DNA of 64,000 bases, from contig NW_023601212.1 in the NCBI RefSeq assembly GCF_014898055.3, positions 37,498,329 through 37,562,328 on the forward strand. Direction: 5' to 3'. Made by a program: the position numbers and the translations under genes. A model generated the notes under the pieces. It made no database searches, was not told the DNA's origin, and worked only from the letters and a program-made list of their open reading frames with translations. This DNA comes from Talpa occidentalis. Its lineage: Eukaryota > Chordata > Mammalia > Eulipotyphla > Talpidae. Below, one piece after another: positions 11,371 to 26,300 of this stretch (position 1 is the first letter of the stretch; every line of letters starts with the position of its first letter).

Positions 11371-14300
11371 CCCGGGGATGGCTGTAAGAGTCCCCAAGTC
11401 ACCAGCAAGGTCTTAACCCAATACGCTGATATTTCTCTTGGCTGGGGCAGGGCTGGGGAGTGGGGTTTCCCTTTAGGCCCTTGCTCGGTCCTTGGGGAAC
11501 TTTTTGGTTAAGACCAGGATGCATGGGATTTGCTGTATGAATTACTTTATCCTCTTTGTCAGCTATTGCAGAAGTCGAATCACTGGCAATGGCCAGTACT
11601 GGTAATGGCCAGTAAACTAGGATATGTTGGTTTAATGCGACCCAAGTTTTTCATGTTTTTTACTTAAATTTCGTGTTTAAGTTTCATGTTTTTACTTAAA
11701 TTTCATGTTTACACTTTAAATACACCCGGTTTATGTTTAGCCTTACTTTCATTTAACCCAGCAAAAGAGAAAGACCGAGTTTGCAAAACCAGCCTGTTGA
11801 GGTACACCTGTTTTTGCTAGAATCATCTGGGTGAATCAGACAATAACAAGTTTTGTTTGTTTGGCTGATTTTTTTTTTTGTTGTTGTCGGAATTGTAATT
11901 GTGGATGTGACCCTCTGACTTTGCAGAAGTGATTTTTGAGATCATTTAAGTAAAAAGTGATCAGTAAAATCATGTCCATCATATTTTCAGTATTTGATGT
12001 TTTATTGTGAAAATGAACAATCTAACCTGAAACAGGGTATCTTGGTACTAATTTTATACCGATATTGGTGGGGGGAGGCCTCCTTTTTTATGTCACTTTG
12101 TGAAAATAAACCTTTTTATTGTTTCTCTAATGGATTACTGATTAGAAAAACAATGAATGTTGCAGTTCTTTCTTAAACCCACATGACACTTTTTCAGGTA
12201 CTATTTTATTACTCACTGTTTGACCATCTGTTTATTATTTAATTTCTCACTAGAGGTGAGTGTTAATTGGGAAGCTTGGAATGTACCACAATAGACCTCT
12301 GATTTCATGAACTAGTATTCATTGTATGGACTATAATGTCACCTTGAAACAGAGTAAAAGATGGTTCTATAAAGGATTTCACAAAAAAGCAAGTAAGTGT
12401 TATAGTCTCCATGTGGTGTATAATCTGTAGAAAGTGGTATTAGGGAGTGTGGTGATTTTTAGCAGTCACACCAGAGCTTACATTGCCGGTTATTGTAGGC
12501 ACTTGATCTGTGCACCTCACAGGATACTAATTGAGGTCCAATATAGCATCCCATTGGATTCTCACAATATTATCCCCATTTTATACGTGAGACTTAGGCA
12601 TTTTCTAACTTTTTCAAAGTGAAACAATGCCTGTTTGATTTAATTTAATTTTTTTAAGATTTATTTTTTATTTCTACAATAGCTGGGGTACAGGCCAGAG
12701 GTGCAGGAGGGTGAGAGGATTCAAAGAGACAGGTGGGGAGCAGAACAGGCACACAGACCGAAAGCACTGCTGAGGGGAGCAGCTGGTGCGACAGGAGAGG
12801 TCTACCATGCATGTGGGAATCTCCCTGGCTGGCTGGGAATTGAACCCATGCTGCAGAGGCTGACAGCTCCACAGCACTGTATTCAACCCACTGCGCCACC
12901 GGGGAGGCCCTACATGTTTGATTTTAGAGACCAGAATTCAAACTCTCAATTAACTGCTTTGCCACTAACCCACATAATGACTTTTCAAATAACTAGTTTT
13001 TTTTTTTTATATAAACTCTGGCCAGTTTTATTAACAGAAAAAATTAGCATGATTTACTTTTCACCAGTCTGTTCTGGCATGCTTCTAATGATATCAGAAT
13101 CACCTGGATCAGTGCACACCCTGTAGCATTTCCACACACTGTGCCCAGGTCAGTGTTGGTCCCCTGCAGTGGTGCACACCAGTTTTAGCCAACATGGGGT
13201 GGTGTTCTGTTTCAGATTTCCTGAAGGCTGGGCAATTGTTGGTGAGGATGACCAGTTTTGTCTTGCCTAGCCATTCTCAGTGTCTGCTTGCACCCCAGCA
13301 CGTACTTTCCACTTGTCATAACAAGTTGGAGCCTAGAGTTGATTGACTCAGAGACTTTTTCATCTTCTTTGCAGCCACTATCTTCTGGCCTTAGGTATGG
13401 GATGGGCCCCAGCATCTGCAGCGCTATTTCAATTCCCAGCAGGCCAAGGAGATACCCACATGGCGCCGCAGACCTCTCCTGTCTTGTCCGCTGTTCCCCT
13501 CAGCAGTGTCTTCGGTCCGTCTGCCTGTTCTGCTCCCTGTTCTGTCTCTGGTGAATTCTCTTACCCCCCACCCCCCACCTCTGGCCTGTACCCCTGTAAA
13601 AAAAAAAAATCTTAAAAAAAAAAAAAGACGCAATGGATGGCAGAGGAGAGGAAGAGGCTATTAATCAGCACTCTTGGTAGCAAGTGGCAGAAACCCACCT
13701 TGAATGTCCTAAGGGGAAGAAGGGGCTGTGCTGATTCCATACCAAAAATCCAAGAAATAAGATGGCTTCAGAAATGCTGTATTCAACAGCTCACATAGGT
13801 TGTCAGGAGATGGCCACATCCTGCTCTCTTGTTTACATCTTTCAAATCTTAGCTAAGTGTTCTCAGCCTGTGGGGAACTCCAAATAACAGGTACTTTCTA
13901 AAGTGGTCTAGGCTTAAATAGACCATAATTAGTAGTAAAGTAATAGATGAAATTAATCTTTAGTAAGTCTGTTCACTTTGTGAATTTAACTCTTCACTCA
14001 CTCAATGCATTATTCTATTTCAATACTTGGCTTTCTTGTCAAGTGCAGTATGAAGCTCCTGTATGTAGGCCATTTGTTAGTCTTACCTCTAAGGATACAA
14101 AAGATAGTGCTACACACAGTAGGTGCTTTATAAATAGCTATTGTAAAAAGGGAAGGCCTTAGCACTACAGAACTAAAAAGAACTAGAAAGGTCATCTGCT
14201 TCTGTCTGCTCCCTCAAGCACCTTCCCCCCACCCCCACCCCCACCAAAAAAAGTGGTCAGGAAATCATCTCTCATTAAGGGAGACAAAAGCACAGGACAC

Positions 14301-17300
14301 ACTTGCAGTAATCCAGGAAAAAGGTGATGACAGGTGGTAATGCAGTAAGAGAGTGGAGCATAGCTCTAGGTGATGGCACTGATAGTGCAGGTAAGCACAT
14401 GGGTGCATGATGGCAGGTGGTGATGGAGAGAAGCAAATGGATTTTCGCTCTATTTTGAGGGTGACACTGAAATCACTTGCTAATGAATTGAAGTGAGAAA
14501 GAAAGAGAATTGAAGGATGACCTCTTGGATTTGGGGTTGAACAACTGGAAATACAGCAGCTACAAAGACTAGGGGAGAAGCCAGTAGAAAACCAACAGTT
14601 CTTTTTCGGCACTCATGCATGCAGGCTTGCATTTAAATGACGACCTAGTCTAAATCCAGCTGCTGCTGGGTAGCCTTCTCAGTTCCTGTCACTGCGAAAC
14701 AGTATTCTTGTCTCAGAATTGTTGGGAAGGCTCCGTGAGCTAATGCAATTTACATGCCCCCACCAGGCCTAGCATGCAGGAAGCACTTCCTAACATTGGC
14801 AGTTATTTGAACCTGCTGCTGCGTACATCTGTGTAGTTTACTGCCCTTGACCTTTTGAAATCAGTGGGTTATGGCTCATTCCATCAAGAGGAAGAAATTT
14901 GTACAGATTGTAAAGATAAGATTCTTTGAAGTTCTTATTGCTTGGTTTTCTTCAAGAGTGGTTTTTTTTTTTGGGGGGGGTGATTATCTTTAGGAAAAGA
15001 CCCCAGTAATATGTGTGTTCTCTTCTCATGTGGTATATTTATTTAATCTTTGACTTAACCCCTCCCCCGAGGTGAATAAACCATTTTAACTGTGGCATAA
15101 AATCCTTCTAAATTTTTTCCCTCTGAGTCTTAAGGTACTAGTTCAAATTCAAAAAGAATCATACTGAGGGGCCTCCCCTGGTGGCGCAGCGGTTGAGCGC
15201 TGGGCTGCGAAGCTGCCCGCAGCCTCTGCAGTGCTGGTTCGATACCCAGCCGCTGGGTGAGGGTCCCACATGGCGCGCAGACCTCTCCTGCCGCCCGCTG
15301 CTCCCCTCAGCAGTGTACTTTGATCCTTCTGCCTATTCTGCTCCCTGCTCTGGCTCTGGTGAATTCTCTCACCTGCCCACGCTTCTGACTGTACCCAGTG
15401 CTTGTATAAATAAATAAATAAGTAAATCTTTAAAAAAAAAAAATCATACGGAGAAGACTTGTAATTAAAAAATAAAATGCTCTCAAATAGCCAAAGAAGC
15501 TTCCTGGTTTAGGAAAAATGAAAATGCTGCCCACTTCATCTCTCTATTGTATGAAGTGTTGGTTGTGTGAGAATTAAAGGCAGCCATGAACACAAAAGAC
15601 AGAAGAGTAAAGTTGTTAGGAGCAGAAATTGGGGTATTTCTCACCTGTCATTCTGTCCACATGTGGGGGATTGAACTTTGGCAAGATGTTATACTCAGTG
15701 CATGGCTGGCACCTAGGAAGCACTGTGTAAGTGCTTGTTATGTGAACTGTGTTTTCTTTTTTTTTTTTTTAAAGATTTATTTATGCATACAAGAACTGGG
15801 TTACAGGCCAGAGGTGTGGGGCAGGGGTGAAAGGATTCACCAGAGACAGAGTGGGGAACAGAACAGGCGGATTGACTGAAATACACTGCTGAGGGGAGCA
15901 GTGGGTGAGACAGGAGAGGTCTGCTGCGCCATGAGGGTTTCCTTCCTGGTCGGGTATCAAACCCATGCTGCAGTGGCTGTGGATAGCTTCATAGTGCTGA
16001 GACTTAACCCCTTGTGCCACCAGGGAGGCCCAGAGATGTGTTTTTGTCTTGCATAACAGGTTTACTTACAGTTTCAAGGTATAGTTCATAGCAGTTATGG
16101 ACAAAGTAGAACTTGTGGAATAAGTCCCCCTCCCCACACCACTCTAGGGGAAGAAAGAAACATTGCTAGTGTTCCTCCTTAAATATAAAATGTTCTTTCA
16201 TCAGAGGATCTTTCTTTATTTTTATAGGTTCTTCAGTCACTAAGGATAACATACTTCCAGGAAATTCCAATGCTAACCTAACAGGTGAGTTTTAAATTGT
16301 TAAATGCATTTTCACCTGTCTAGAAAACATACGGTAATATTGGTTGGGAAAGGACATGTGAGATGGTGTACAAACGCTTCAGCTTGAGTGCTGAGCAATT
16401 GGTTCCTGGGTCCCTGGAGCACGCCCTTGGGGATGGCCTTTAGTGAGGTTCATTAAAGCATAGTCTGCTGGATGAGTGGTCTCTCTGGGTCTAGCAAAAA
16501 TTGACTAAATTCTAAAAGGAAAAGCATATTGGGATTTCATACTGAGTTCTGAAGTACATTTAGGTGTGAAGGTTTTGCACTCTGCCTGCAGGTAGGAAAT
16601 ACAACAGTAAGTCAACAGTCTTGCTGGTGAAACAGGTCACTCAAAGCTGGTCACCTTGGCAAACTTAACTTCAGGTTGACTTAAGAACACCCTACTTACA
16701 ATGTCTGTCATCAGTCAGACTTCAACCCACCATCTTGCTCTCCTGTTGAAACAATTGGTGAAATCCTTTGCTTGTGCTATTAGTTTGGGAGAAATAGATT
16801 TCTTCCTTGGAATTCTAAGTTCACAGGCTTGGGAGGACACAGGAACCAGGTAAGTATCAATGCATGTTTCTTGTAAGCAGGATTTAAATAATCTTCTCAC
16901 ACTCCTTAGGCTTCAGTATTGACCGAGTAGAAAGTGTAAAAAGGAATGCAGATCCTATTATTAGGCCTATTTTCAGAATTTTTACTCAGATATTTCACAA
17001 ATGTGGCTGAGGTGCTGACATATTCTGAGTCCAAGGGTGCAAAGTAAACCAAGCATGGACTTAAGAGTGTTTGTTTTATTGTGGAAAAATATACATGACA
17101 CAAAGCTTATGATGTGAAAATCATTCTTCAGTGTACAGTTCTGTGGCTTTAAGTACACTGACATCATTACACAAATTTGCAGAGCTTTATCCTTGGGGTA
17201 CCCCAGTGGTCCCCATAGTTCACATTCTCAATTTAATTTTTTTGTTATCTCTTTCTTTCTTGATGATTTCTGGCTATACAAGTCAGGATATAATTTTATT

Positions 17301-20300
17301 CTAGTTTTAGTAATTCTACACAAAAATTTTCCATGGGGGGGAGAAAAGACAAAGCAAGATTAACCCAAATGTGATAGTGATAATTGTCAGGCAGTTGTAG
17401 GGGGAGTTTAGGGGTTTATTTTCTATTTATTAGATGTCTTTTCCTGTTGGCCCTTATTGAATCTAATTCTGTACTGCCGAACTTTAACTTTGAATAATCC
17501 CCGGAAGTAGAAGAAAGGTGAAGATAACCATGGTCGCGTTCATAGCCGCCACTTGTCGGGTGCCTGCGGCCTGTGGGGCACGGCCTGTGCATGTCGTGAT
17601 GCAAGGCCAGGGAGGTTGTCATGCGCTGTTTTATTCGGGGGAATGGAAACACAGAGTAGTTGAGAAACATGGTACACTCAGGATCTGAAACTCAGGTTTT
17701 TGAGTTCCAAAAACCTGTGCCTGTACACCACACTTTCCCAAAACCATGATGAGGCCTTACCTTGAAAAAATGCTAGAAGACGTACCACCCCTGACATCAG
17801 CTGGGAGTGGCTGTTGCGGAAGAGCCAGTCCTCCGAGAGCAGCTGCAGGGGCTAGGGTGCCTTCATCACCCTCTTCTAGTGCAGGGAAACTTAATGATGA
17901 AAAAAGAAAGTGTTGCCTTTAACTTTTTCTCCAATGAAACCGGATAATGCAGCTCTTAAAAAATTTGTTATTACTCCTCCTGAAAACCCTTGTGTACCAT
18001 GTGCATTTATGGGTATGGTGCTTGATACTGGCTCTTTTTTATACTAACATAGGCTCTTCTCATTGTGGAAACATTGTTTGAACATATTGTTTACAAATTT
18101 ATTTAGTGCTATTTGTTTAGTGCAGTTTATTTGGCCCCAGTCCCAAAAGGAAAATAACATCTTTCTTTGGTAAACTCCTGTATGATGTGTATTCCAGGAA
18201 TGTGGTGTTGGCAGAAGTGGAAACTGCCAACAGTACTACTTACAACAGCCTCTCACTTTCATGAGAGCCACCAAATCTTGTTTTCTCTATTTTTTGTTTT
18301 TGTATCGGTCCCCATCTAATTTTCTGGAGGGTGGTAGCTATAATTTATACTTCCTTGCACCTAATACTGTGCCTGGTACGTGAAAGGTACACCCATATCT
18401 TGGATGAACTGAATTGTGGGACCAAATACATAGCTTGTTATTGCTGACTTAGCAAAGCACCACTATGTACATTTTGTAGACATGACTGGTCCTTGCTTGG
18501 GTTCATAGAATGTGATAGAAACTTGATGTCAAAGAAACAGGAATTGAGGTTACTTTTTACTTATACCACTGAATTATATACAGTGGTTCTATTTTTCTGC
18601 CCTAATCATTACAGGACAGCCTTACAGAAAGGTATTCCATTCTGTAGGGACTCATTTGATGCCTTTTCACCTTAGAAAATAATTTCCCCTGTTCCACATA
18701 TAATCAGGGGATTTCTACTTCAGGGTATGTAGCTAGATGAATTTATTTATCTTGGTACAGGGAAAAAAACAGGCCCAGGATATTTTTCACAGTGAGTTTG
18801 GCCAGGGGTACAAGGGATTATGACAATGTCTAGATGGACAGCAGGTCTCATCAGTAACCAGAGCAGCCATTCAGTATCATTCAGCAAAGCTCCTCCTATC
18901 ACTCAGCAGTGATGCTTCCCCCAAAGGGGAATCTCTGAGGAGACAAGCTTTCCTCTTAGACATGATTTGTACCATGGCAGTTTCAGAGCTGTTGCTCTTC
19001 CTCAGTGTCCATCCATATGTGATTGCCTTTTGCTTGGTTACCCATCCTTGCTCCAGTGACTTGGGGTGTCCTGGTATGGTTGGTTTTAGCCTTTTTGAGC
19101 TGAATGACATGACTTGGCCTTGGATTTCTTCAGAAGGCAGTGGAAGTTTGTGGACAGCTTACTCAAATATGTCTGGATTCCAATTTTCACCCCTAGTAGA
19201 AGCACTAAAAATCATGAACATATTTACTTTCCTGTTTGTGTTTTAAAAGTGGAAATAATTCATCAGGCATATAGCCCTTTTCTATTTATTTTGGGTGAAA
19301 TGATTTATGTATGAAAGAAGTAGCATTGATGAAAACTGCCTGATGGGTTGTCAGCTACCATAAGACAGGAATCATTTGGGTAGGTAGGTTGCTTTGGGTG
19401 CACTGCTGCTAGACAGACATCTAGATTGTGATATTTGTTTTTAACTAAAGATTTGATGTAGGGAAAAAGTTATCTAAAGAACTCATTTATATTTACAGAA
19501 TTGCTACAACTCCTCTGACTGCTTATTGTGTTCAGCTAATGTTTGTGATTGCATTTGAAAATTGCTGGTAATATTCAACATCAGACTTTATGTCAAGAAA
19601 TGTGGAATTGAAAATCATGCAACTGTGTTTTCACTTACTCCTTGAACTGACATTTGTATTGACTGTCTGCCCTGCTAGTCACTGTTTTCTCAGGCATAGA
19701 GTGGTAAATAAGACATATAAGTACCTGCTCTCACCAAGTTTATGTCAAGGTGGGGAAATACAGACTGTAAGGAGATTAACAACCAAAGGTAATGGTTTGG
19801 ATAATGATTTTAAAACACAAACAGGACAAAGTAAATATGTTCGTGCATTAACAGGGTAAAATGGTAGGCTATGAGCAGGAAAAGGCCACTTCAGCTTGTA
19901 TGGGCAGGGAGGAAGTGGGGGCCGAACTAACAGGAAGTAGCTAGCACCATGGAGAAGAACATCCCAGGCAGAGGGCACAGTGGGCAGGTGCCCTGCATAG
20001 GGTCGGGGAGGCTCTGGAGCACAGGCAGGTGTGTGATCATGCAGGTGGGTCCACAGTGCAGTTGCACAGGTATTCCACATGACACGATCATTTTATACAG
20101 GAGATTCAGGTACAAAAATATAATAGTTGATTGTTGATTTTGATTTTTAACTATAGACCAGAGACACACTACAGTGGGGGGGCGGGGGGAGGGGAAGAGG
20201 GATTAGAGTCAGAATATAACCAAAATGAAATATAACCAAAATGGGGAATAAAACCAAAATGAAAATGCATACATTATGCAAAAAAGAAAAATGATATAAG

Positions 20301-23300
20301 AATTATATAAAATAAAATAATTTATATTAAAAAATAAATTGAGGTTTAATAAGCAGGAAAAAAAATATATAGTAGTTGAGAGTCCATTTTAGCCCTCAAA
20401 GTGGAGTAGCAGGCTCTAGAAGAGGCTGGAAATCTGGATTCTAGCAACTTTATTACCTTCTCTGGCTCTTTTTTTCTTTATGGGGTGGTTTGCTCTTGAA
20501 GTATTAAAAATTTCATAGGGATTCCAAGCCACTATACACCTTCATACTCTCTGCACCCCCAGGACTGCAGATGCAGCAGCAAGTTGAAATTGCCCTGGGG
20601 CTTTCTTTTCCTGAAGTGTCACTCTCTGAAAGTTGTAATTAGGAGCCCAACCATGTGCTCCCAACTCGGATCAAAAAGGGCCGCTGTGCTTTATTGTGAA
20701 GAAAACTATAAAAGGGAATGTTGAACATTTTAGGTCATTTTGTCTTAAGGGTTACAGCTACGGGGTTGGGGAGCAAGTAACAAGCCTGCTGTATGAGTTG
20801 TGGGCAGACACAGGAAATTGTGAGTGTTGCTTTGGGTTCATTTGTGTGGGTGAGGGAGGAGGGATCATGATAATGGGGTGAGGAGAGAGAAACATGGGGA
20901 AGTACTGAACTGTGAAGGATGTAGAAATCCCCTCAGTGCTGAGAAGAACAAAACTGCAGCAGAAATAAGAGAAAAAAAATTTGAGTTTTTTTTTTTTTCC
21001 TTTTCAAAAACAGTAAAAAGAAAAGATGGTGTAGACAATAAAATAAAGATCACCCTCCCCCAAAAAAAGGAGTCTTGGGGCTGAAAAGTCCACCCCTGGT
21101 CTGCTGGCCCGCAGGGGCAGAGCGGGTCACCCAGGGGGCGAGGCGGCTCTGTGGAGTGTGACTAGTTGAATAGGAAAGTGGCCCCACCAGGCTGAATGCA
21201 GGCCCTTCTTTTTCCCCTGTCTTTTTCATTCAGCCCTCCTTTTCCCCAGAAAATTGACAGGCTGGCTCTGGACTCCCTTGACTTCTTTCAGACTAAAATT
21301 GCCGACTTATCCCTTCATGCAGGATGAAGCCTGCAGATTCTCGAGAACACTCTCCCAGGTCCCTCGAGTCCTTAGGATGAGATTGTCTGATGTAGCAAAT
21401 CAAGTTCAGTATTGTGGTTATGGCTCTTAATTGTTTGGATCTTCATCTTTTTGCTTGTCTATATATTTTTTTATTAGCATGTAATTTAAAATGATAAAAG
21501 GCATAGGAAAATTGAAAGTTCAAATAGCACTTTAAAATACCAAATAGTATATGTACACCGGTCTTCTTGGCCCCATTGAGCCAACTTGGTTCTTTTCCGA
21601 GACGTACTTTCGCAGGCAAAAGCCACATTCATTATTTCCACCCAAAGATCCGGTGCTGTTTTTCTTCCCTCACTTGATGGTCTGTTGGCCTGGTGATTGA
21701 AAGCTGGTGAAACCACCACCAGCTTCAGTGAAGCAGAGCAAAACGTTTTTGTTGTGAGACCTGAGTGTGGACCGAGGGGAAACTCGTGTTTCAGAGCACC
21801 TCTCTTCTCGGCTTGGGGTGAGGTGAGGTAAGGCTGGAGGCTTTGGGGGAAGGGTATGCAAGGAGACATGTGCTTCATTGTAATACTAAAAATTAGCCCC
21901 AGGGAGGAGACTGAACTTACACAGGCAGCTCATGGAGAAGCATGCATAGGGCCTGGCAGCCTCACCTCACCTCACCCTCTCCTTGCTGACTGCGGGCACC
22001 CTTTTCTCCCAGAGCTGCTTTGATGAGTTATCTGGAGGCTTCAGCTGTTTCGGGGTCAGCCTTCCCCTTCCTCTAAGGGAACGTGGCACTGGGCACTTTT
22101 CTTAGCCCAGACCAACTCAATTCCTAGCAGCTCAAGCCAGAAATGCTTAGCAGTTTCACGTGTATCTTTCCAAAAATAATTTCAGCGTGATCCATATGTG
22201 GTTTCTGTGCTTTTTATGAACATAAGTGGGTAAGACCCAGCGCACGGTTCCTCCCTTGCTGTTTTTGCTCATCCCTCCTCCTCCTTGGTGGCATTCCATA
22301 GTACAGGTGCGGGTCCTTTGTCATTTTGTTAGCTTTTTCATTAGTTTTCTTCCTGCTTTTTAAAAATAGCATATAGTTTTTGTGGAAAATACAGCAGAAT
22401 ATTTTAATAATTATTCAAATTACATTATTCAAGTTCAAATTACAAGTTTTTTTAGGTTTTTTAAACTGAAACTTAACCACATTAGGTTTCTTAAAATGGG
22501 AACTAACCCTCTTCCTACAAACCATGTCAGCTAATGACGTGAAGACAACTCTTAGAAAAGTGGTGATTTTAGTCTGTTACCTGACTGTTCTGTGAGGCTG
22601 ATTTATGTGTTTCACTGGACAATGAATTGGATTCACCAATTTAAGTGACACCCCCCCCCCAGTGTGCTGCTCTTTTGTATTTGTAGGAAGATACAAAGAG
22701 AAAAGTAACTATGTTGTTGTTAAGTGAGTTTAGGCAAGCAACTTCACCTCTCTGTGCCCCTGGTCCTCTTGTTAGGGGGAAAAGGATGTCCCAAAGCAAA
22801 TTCCATATAGGCTTTGTGGACTCCCCCCCCACCCCAGGTCAAAGCCAAAGACACTGGGAACTCCAAATCCCATCACCACCAAAGGGAAGGTGGCTGGGAC
22901 CTGAGGGTGGGGTTAAGCAGCCAGGTGGATACAAAAGGCAGACACGTGGGCTTTGGGGCTCTCTCCATTTTTGGGCTCTTGGCCAGCAGCAGCGTCCGGT
23001 CAGCTCTGAGAGTGACTTTGGGGTTTCCAGGTCGTCGGATCGGGTAGGACGCATTAAAGACTTTATTTCCCTATTTTCTCCCTGAGTTGTACATTTTCCT
23101 TATTTCCTTTTCTCTTGTAAATAAACCTTTTATTAACCCTTTTGCGTGTGTCTGTAGTAGAGTATTCATAAGTCTCTTTAAAGCGCGCGGGTGAGGACCC
23201 ACAGCCAGGAACCCGTTTAATATCGGGGTTGCTCTATAACACTCTGTGAAAAACAGAGCTGATAAATTAATATGCTGTCTGGGGATAAATGAGATAAACT

Positions 23301-26300
23301 TACTTGGAGGAGAATGGCCTATCAGGTAAAACCCCAAGCCTTTACCCCACACCTCCCCCTGTGTTTCCTCTTCCATCTTGCTGTTGATTAGTATCTTTTA
23401 ATCTCTGTAGTAAGTTCATCACCTAGTGAGAAAATGGGTTTCTCGAGCTCTTGCAAATTGATCAAGCCTGAAGAGGGTGTCCTCAGAACCTCTGACTTGT
23501 AACCAGTTGTGAGGAGCACTGATGTTGACCTGGGGCTTGTGTCAGGCACCGGGAGTGTGGGGAAGGGTCATAAGGATCCCTGATCTGGTTGCTCTGTAGA
23601 TTGGGCTGGGCCTGGGGCTTGTGGCCAGTTTTTGAAGTGAAGGATGGTGTTGGAGCACTGAGCCCTTAAACTGTGGAATCTCTGGGTCATGTCAGGATTG
23701 TCAGAAATGAATTTTCACATACTGTGCTGGAGCCCGAGGATAGCTTGTTTGTGGGGGGAAGGCTCAAAACCCAAACACCCACTGGGAATGGGTCTACAAA
23801 GGACACCACCAACACAACATGTAGTGCCCCCCCAATTAAAATAGCACCTGATATAAACTATAAATAAATGTGTACTCTGCTGCCACAGTAACCCATTATG
23901 GATTACTACCATCTCCTTTCTCTCTGCCACAGGACCTTTGCATATACTGTTCAGGTTGCCAGAAGGTTCTTCCCTCCCATCTTTGCCAGATTTCTTCTCA
24001 AGTGTTGTTCTTAGGGAGTAATCCCTGACCTCTAGTCACAGATCTTGAGAGCTTGTGTGATGCTGTATATAAATCTGCCTCTCTGTCCAGAAAGTCAACT
24101 CCTTTAGGGACATTGCTGATTTCACTCACCGCAGCATCAGGACCCAACTTGGGCACAAAAATTTTGTTGTAACAATAAAGGGTACATGAATTTTCTGGCT
24201 GGAAGAAACCAGTTTTTGTGCTTGCTACCCCCACCTTACCTGCAGTATTAGTTGTGAGTCTAGCAAAAATAAATCCCCACCTATAATCTGCCCAACATTT
24301 AACTGGACCCAGGGCCTTTCACTTGACAATTGGCTGTTAACTGTCATAAGTGTGACTGCTGTGGCCCTGGGCAGCTGTTTTCTTTCCTTTGGTTTTGATA
24401 AAGCCTCTCCAGCCAGCCCTGATTCTGGGAGGGGGAAAAGGAAGGGATAGGGCCATTCAGACCCAGAGAACAGGACTGTGGCCAGTCTCCTGCTGAGAGG
24501 GGACAGACATCCAGGTTGCTCAGGTTGGGTGGCCTTTTGGCAAGGCAGGAACATCTGTTAGGCAGTGACATACAGGAAGGGACACCAGGAAAGGGGTGTT
24601 GGAAGGGGTAGAGGGGGGACAACAACTAGCTATACTGAGTGACCAGTAAGCTAAGTGCATCAGAAGAGGGAGGAAATCACTCATCTGAGTGGCTGTGACA
24701 TTGAAACAAAGTGAGGGGACATATCACTGGAGGGCATGATGTGGAAAGAGCTGCGGGGGCAAGAAGTGGTTCTGTGCTTGAAAGAAGGTCCAGGCCATCT
24801 TGACCTGTGGGCGCCCTAGGGTGACGTGGAGGTGGTGGTGCACTGGTCACATCTTATGTTGAACATGGTGCTCACCTGTGTTATTGAATGGCACACAACC
24901 CCATGCGCTGAGTCCCCTGTGTTAGAGATGAGGAAGTTAAATGACTAGAAGGTGACCATGCAGCCCTGTGAGCAAGGAGTGATGGCTCAGGGTATGTGTT
25001 CACTCTGCCCCTTTTCCAAACCTCGAGTGAGTGAGTTGCTGCCATTGGAGACTAGAAGTGGAGACAAATTGCTGTTCTTCATTCCCATGTTTACATTTCA
25101 ACAAACCAGTTTTCTGCCACTTCGAGTGTTTCCTAAAACCCCCTGATAAGAACATATTTTTGCCTCACCACTTCACTCCTGGACGGTGCTTGGTGAGCAC
25201 AGTGAGTCCAGCCAGGGATGTCTGGGGGGATGCTGTGTTCTGGGAATGTAGTGCCACGAGGACCTGACCTACAGGCTTCCATTCTCTTCCTTTTCGGTGT
25301 CAGATAAATCCGCTTAAACTTACAGGATGGAATTCAGGGACTTTTGTGCCCTGACTTCTCTTAGTCCCTCAGATGGTTTCCAAGTACATAAAATGGCAAT
25401 GAAAATAATTGTCTATGCCTCAAGGGTTATTGTGGAATAAATGATTCTGTATGTGTAAAACTTTATAAACTGTTCCCTGCTATTATAAATAGTCTTGTAA
25501 GGGTTACATTCTCAGAGTCTTCTGTATACACGGGAGTCTTTGTTACTATATTTGAGGGCTTCAGATGGTTTGTTAGAGCATCTGTCTCCATTTTTCTAAC
25601 AGACTCAACTGTCAAGTCTGTGAATCGGCACATGCCTCCAGCTACCAGCCCCCTCCTGCCTCACTTTGCTGCTCATACTCAGCAGTCAGCTGGCAAACCA
25701 CATCATAGAACATGTTAGAGAAGTGTCTAAAATTAATCTTGTTCTTTTATAAGGGTGATTTTTAAAAAATCAATTGATTTAAAATATTTCATATAAAGAA
25801 ATATTTACAGGCCCTAAAATATTGTATAAGTTGATGCATGCACTTAATCTTTCCAGTAATACAAAAAAAATAAATAAATAAAATTAAAAAAGAATCTGGC
25901 CCCTCCCTTTCTTTTCCCAGTAACTCCCTAGCCAATATTTCCTGTTTACTGGTATAAAGATACAAAATGGGCATCTACATAATGCTCTGCTATTTGCAGT
26001 TTGCTTTTTTGACTGAGCTATGAAATAGTTGTCTTTCTGTTTCAATACATTATTGGCAATTACTATGTAAAAGGACCCCAGAACTTAGTGGTTTAAATCT
26101 GTGTCTCAGGTTTCTGTGGGCCAGGTGCTGGTTGTGGCTTAGCTGGGTTCGCATTTGTGGTTGCAAGCATGAAGGCTTGAGGGGCCTGATGGCTTCACCT
26201 CTAAGGCCTTCACCTAACTCACAGGGCAGCTGTTGGCAGAAGGCCTCAGCTCCTTTCCTCAGGGCACTGCTGGGTGTCTTCACCTCGTAGGTACCGGCTG

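Larger units (their letters stand above)
16285..22750. other. TMEM123: TMEM123 intron 2, left part
   Basis: Apart from the L1 pieces at 17050 and 20140, mostly unassigned. 19720-20030 resembles an old interspersed repeat ('atcccaggcagagggcacagtgggcagg'). A C run is at 22651-22660. No exon signals with coding support. Confidence 0.5.

Noticed and set aside
15168..15260. tRNA gene-like A and B boxes
   Set aside because: They belong to the SINE head; the same sequence recurs ~22 times and lacks a full cloverleaf with a mature 3' end.
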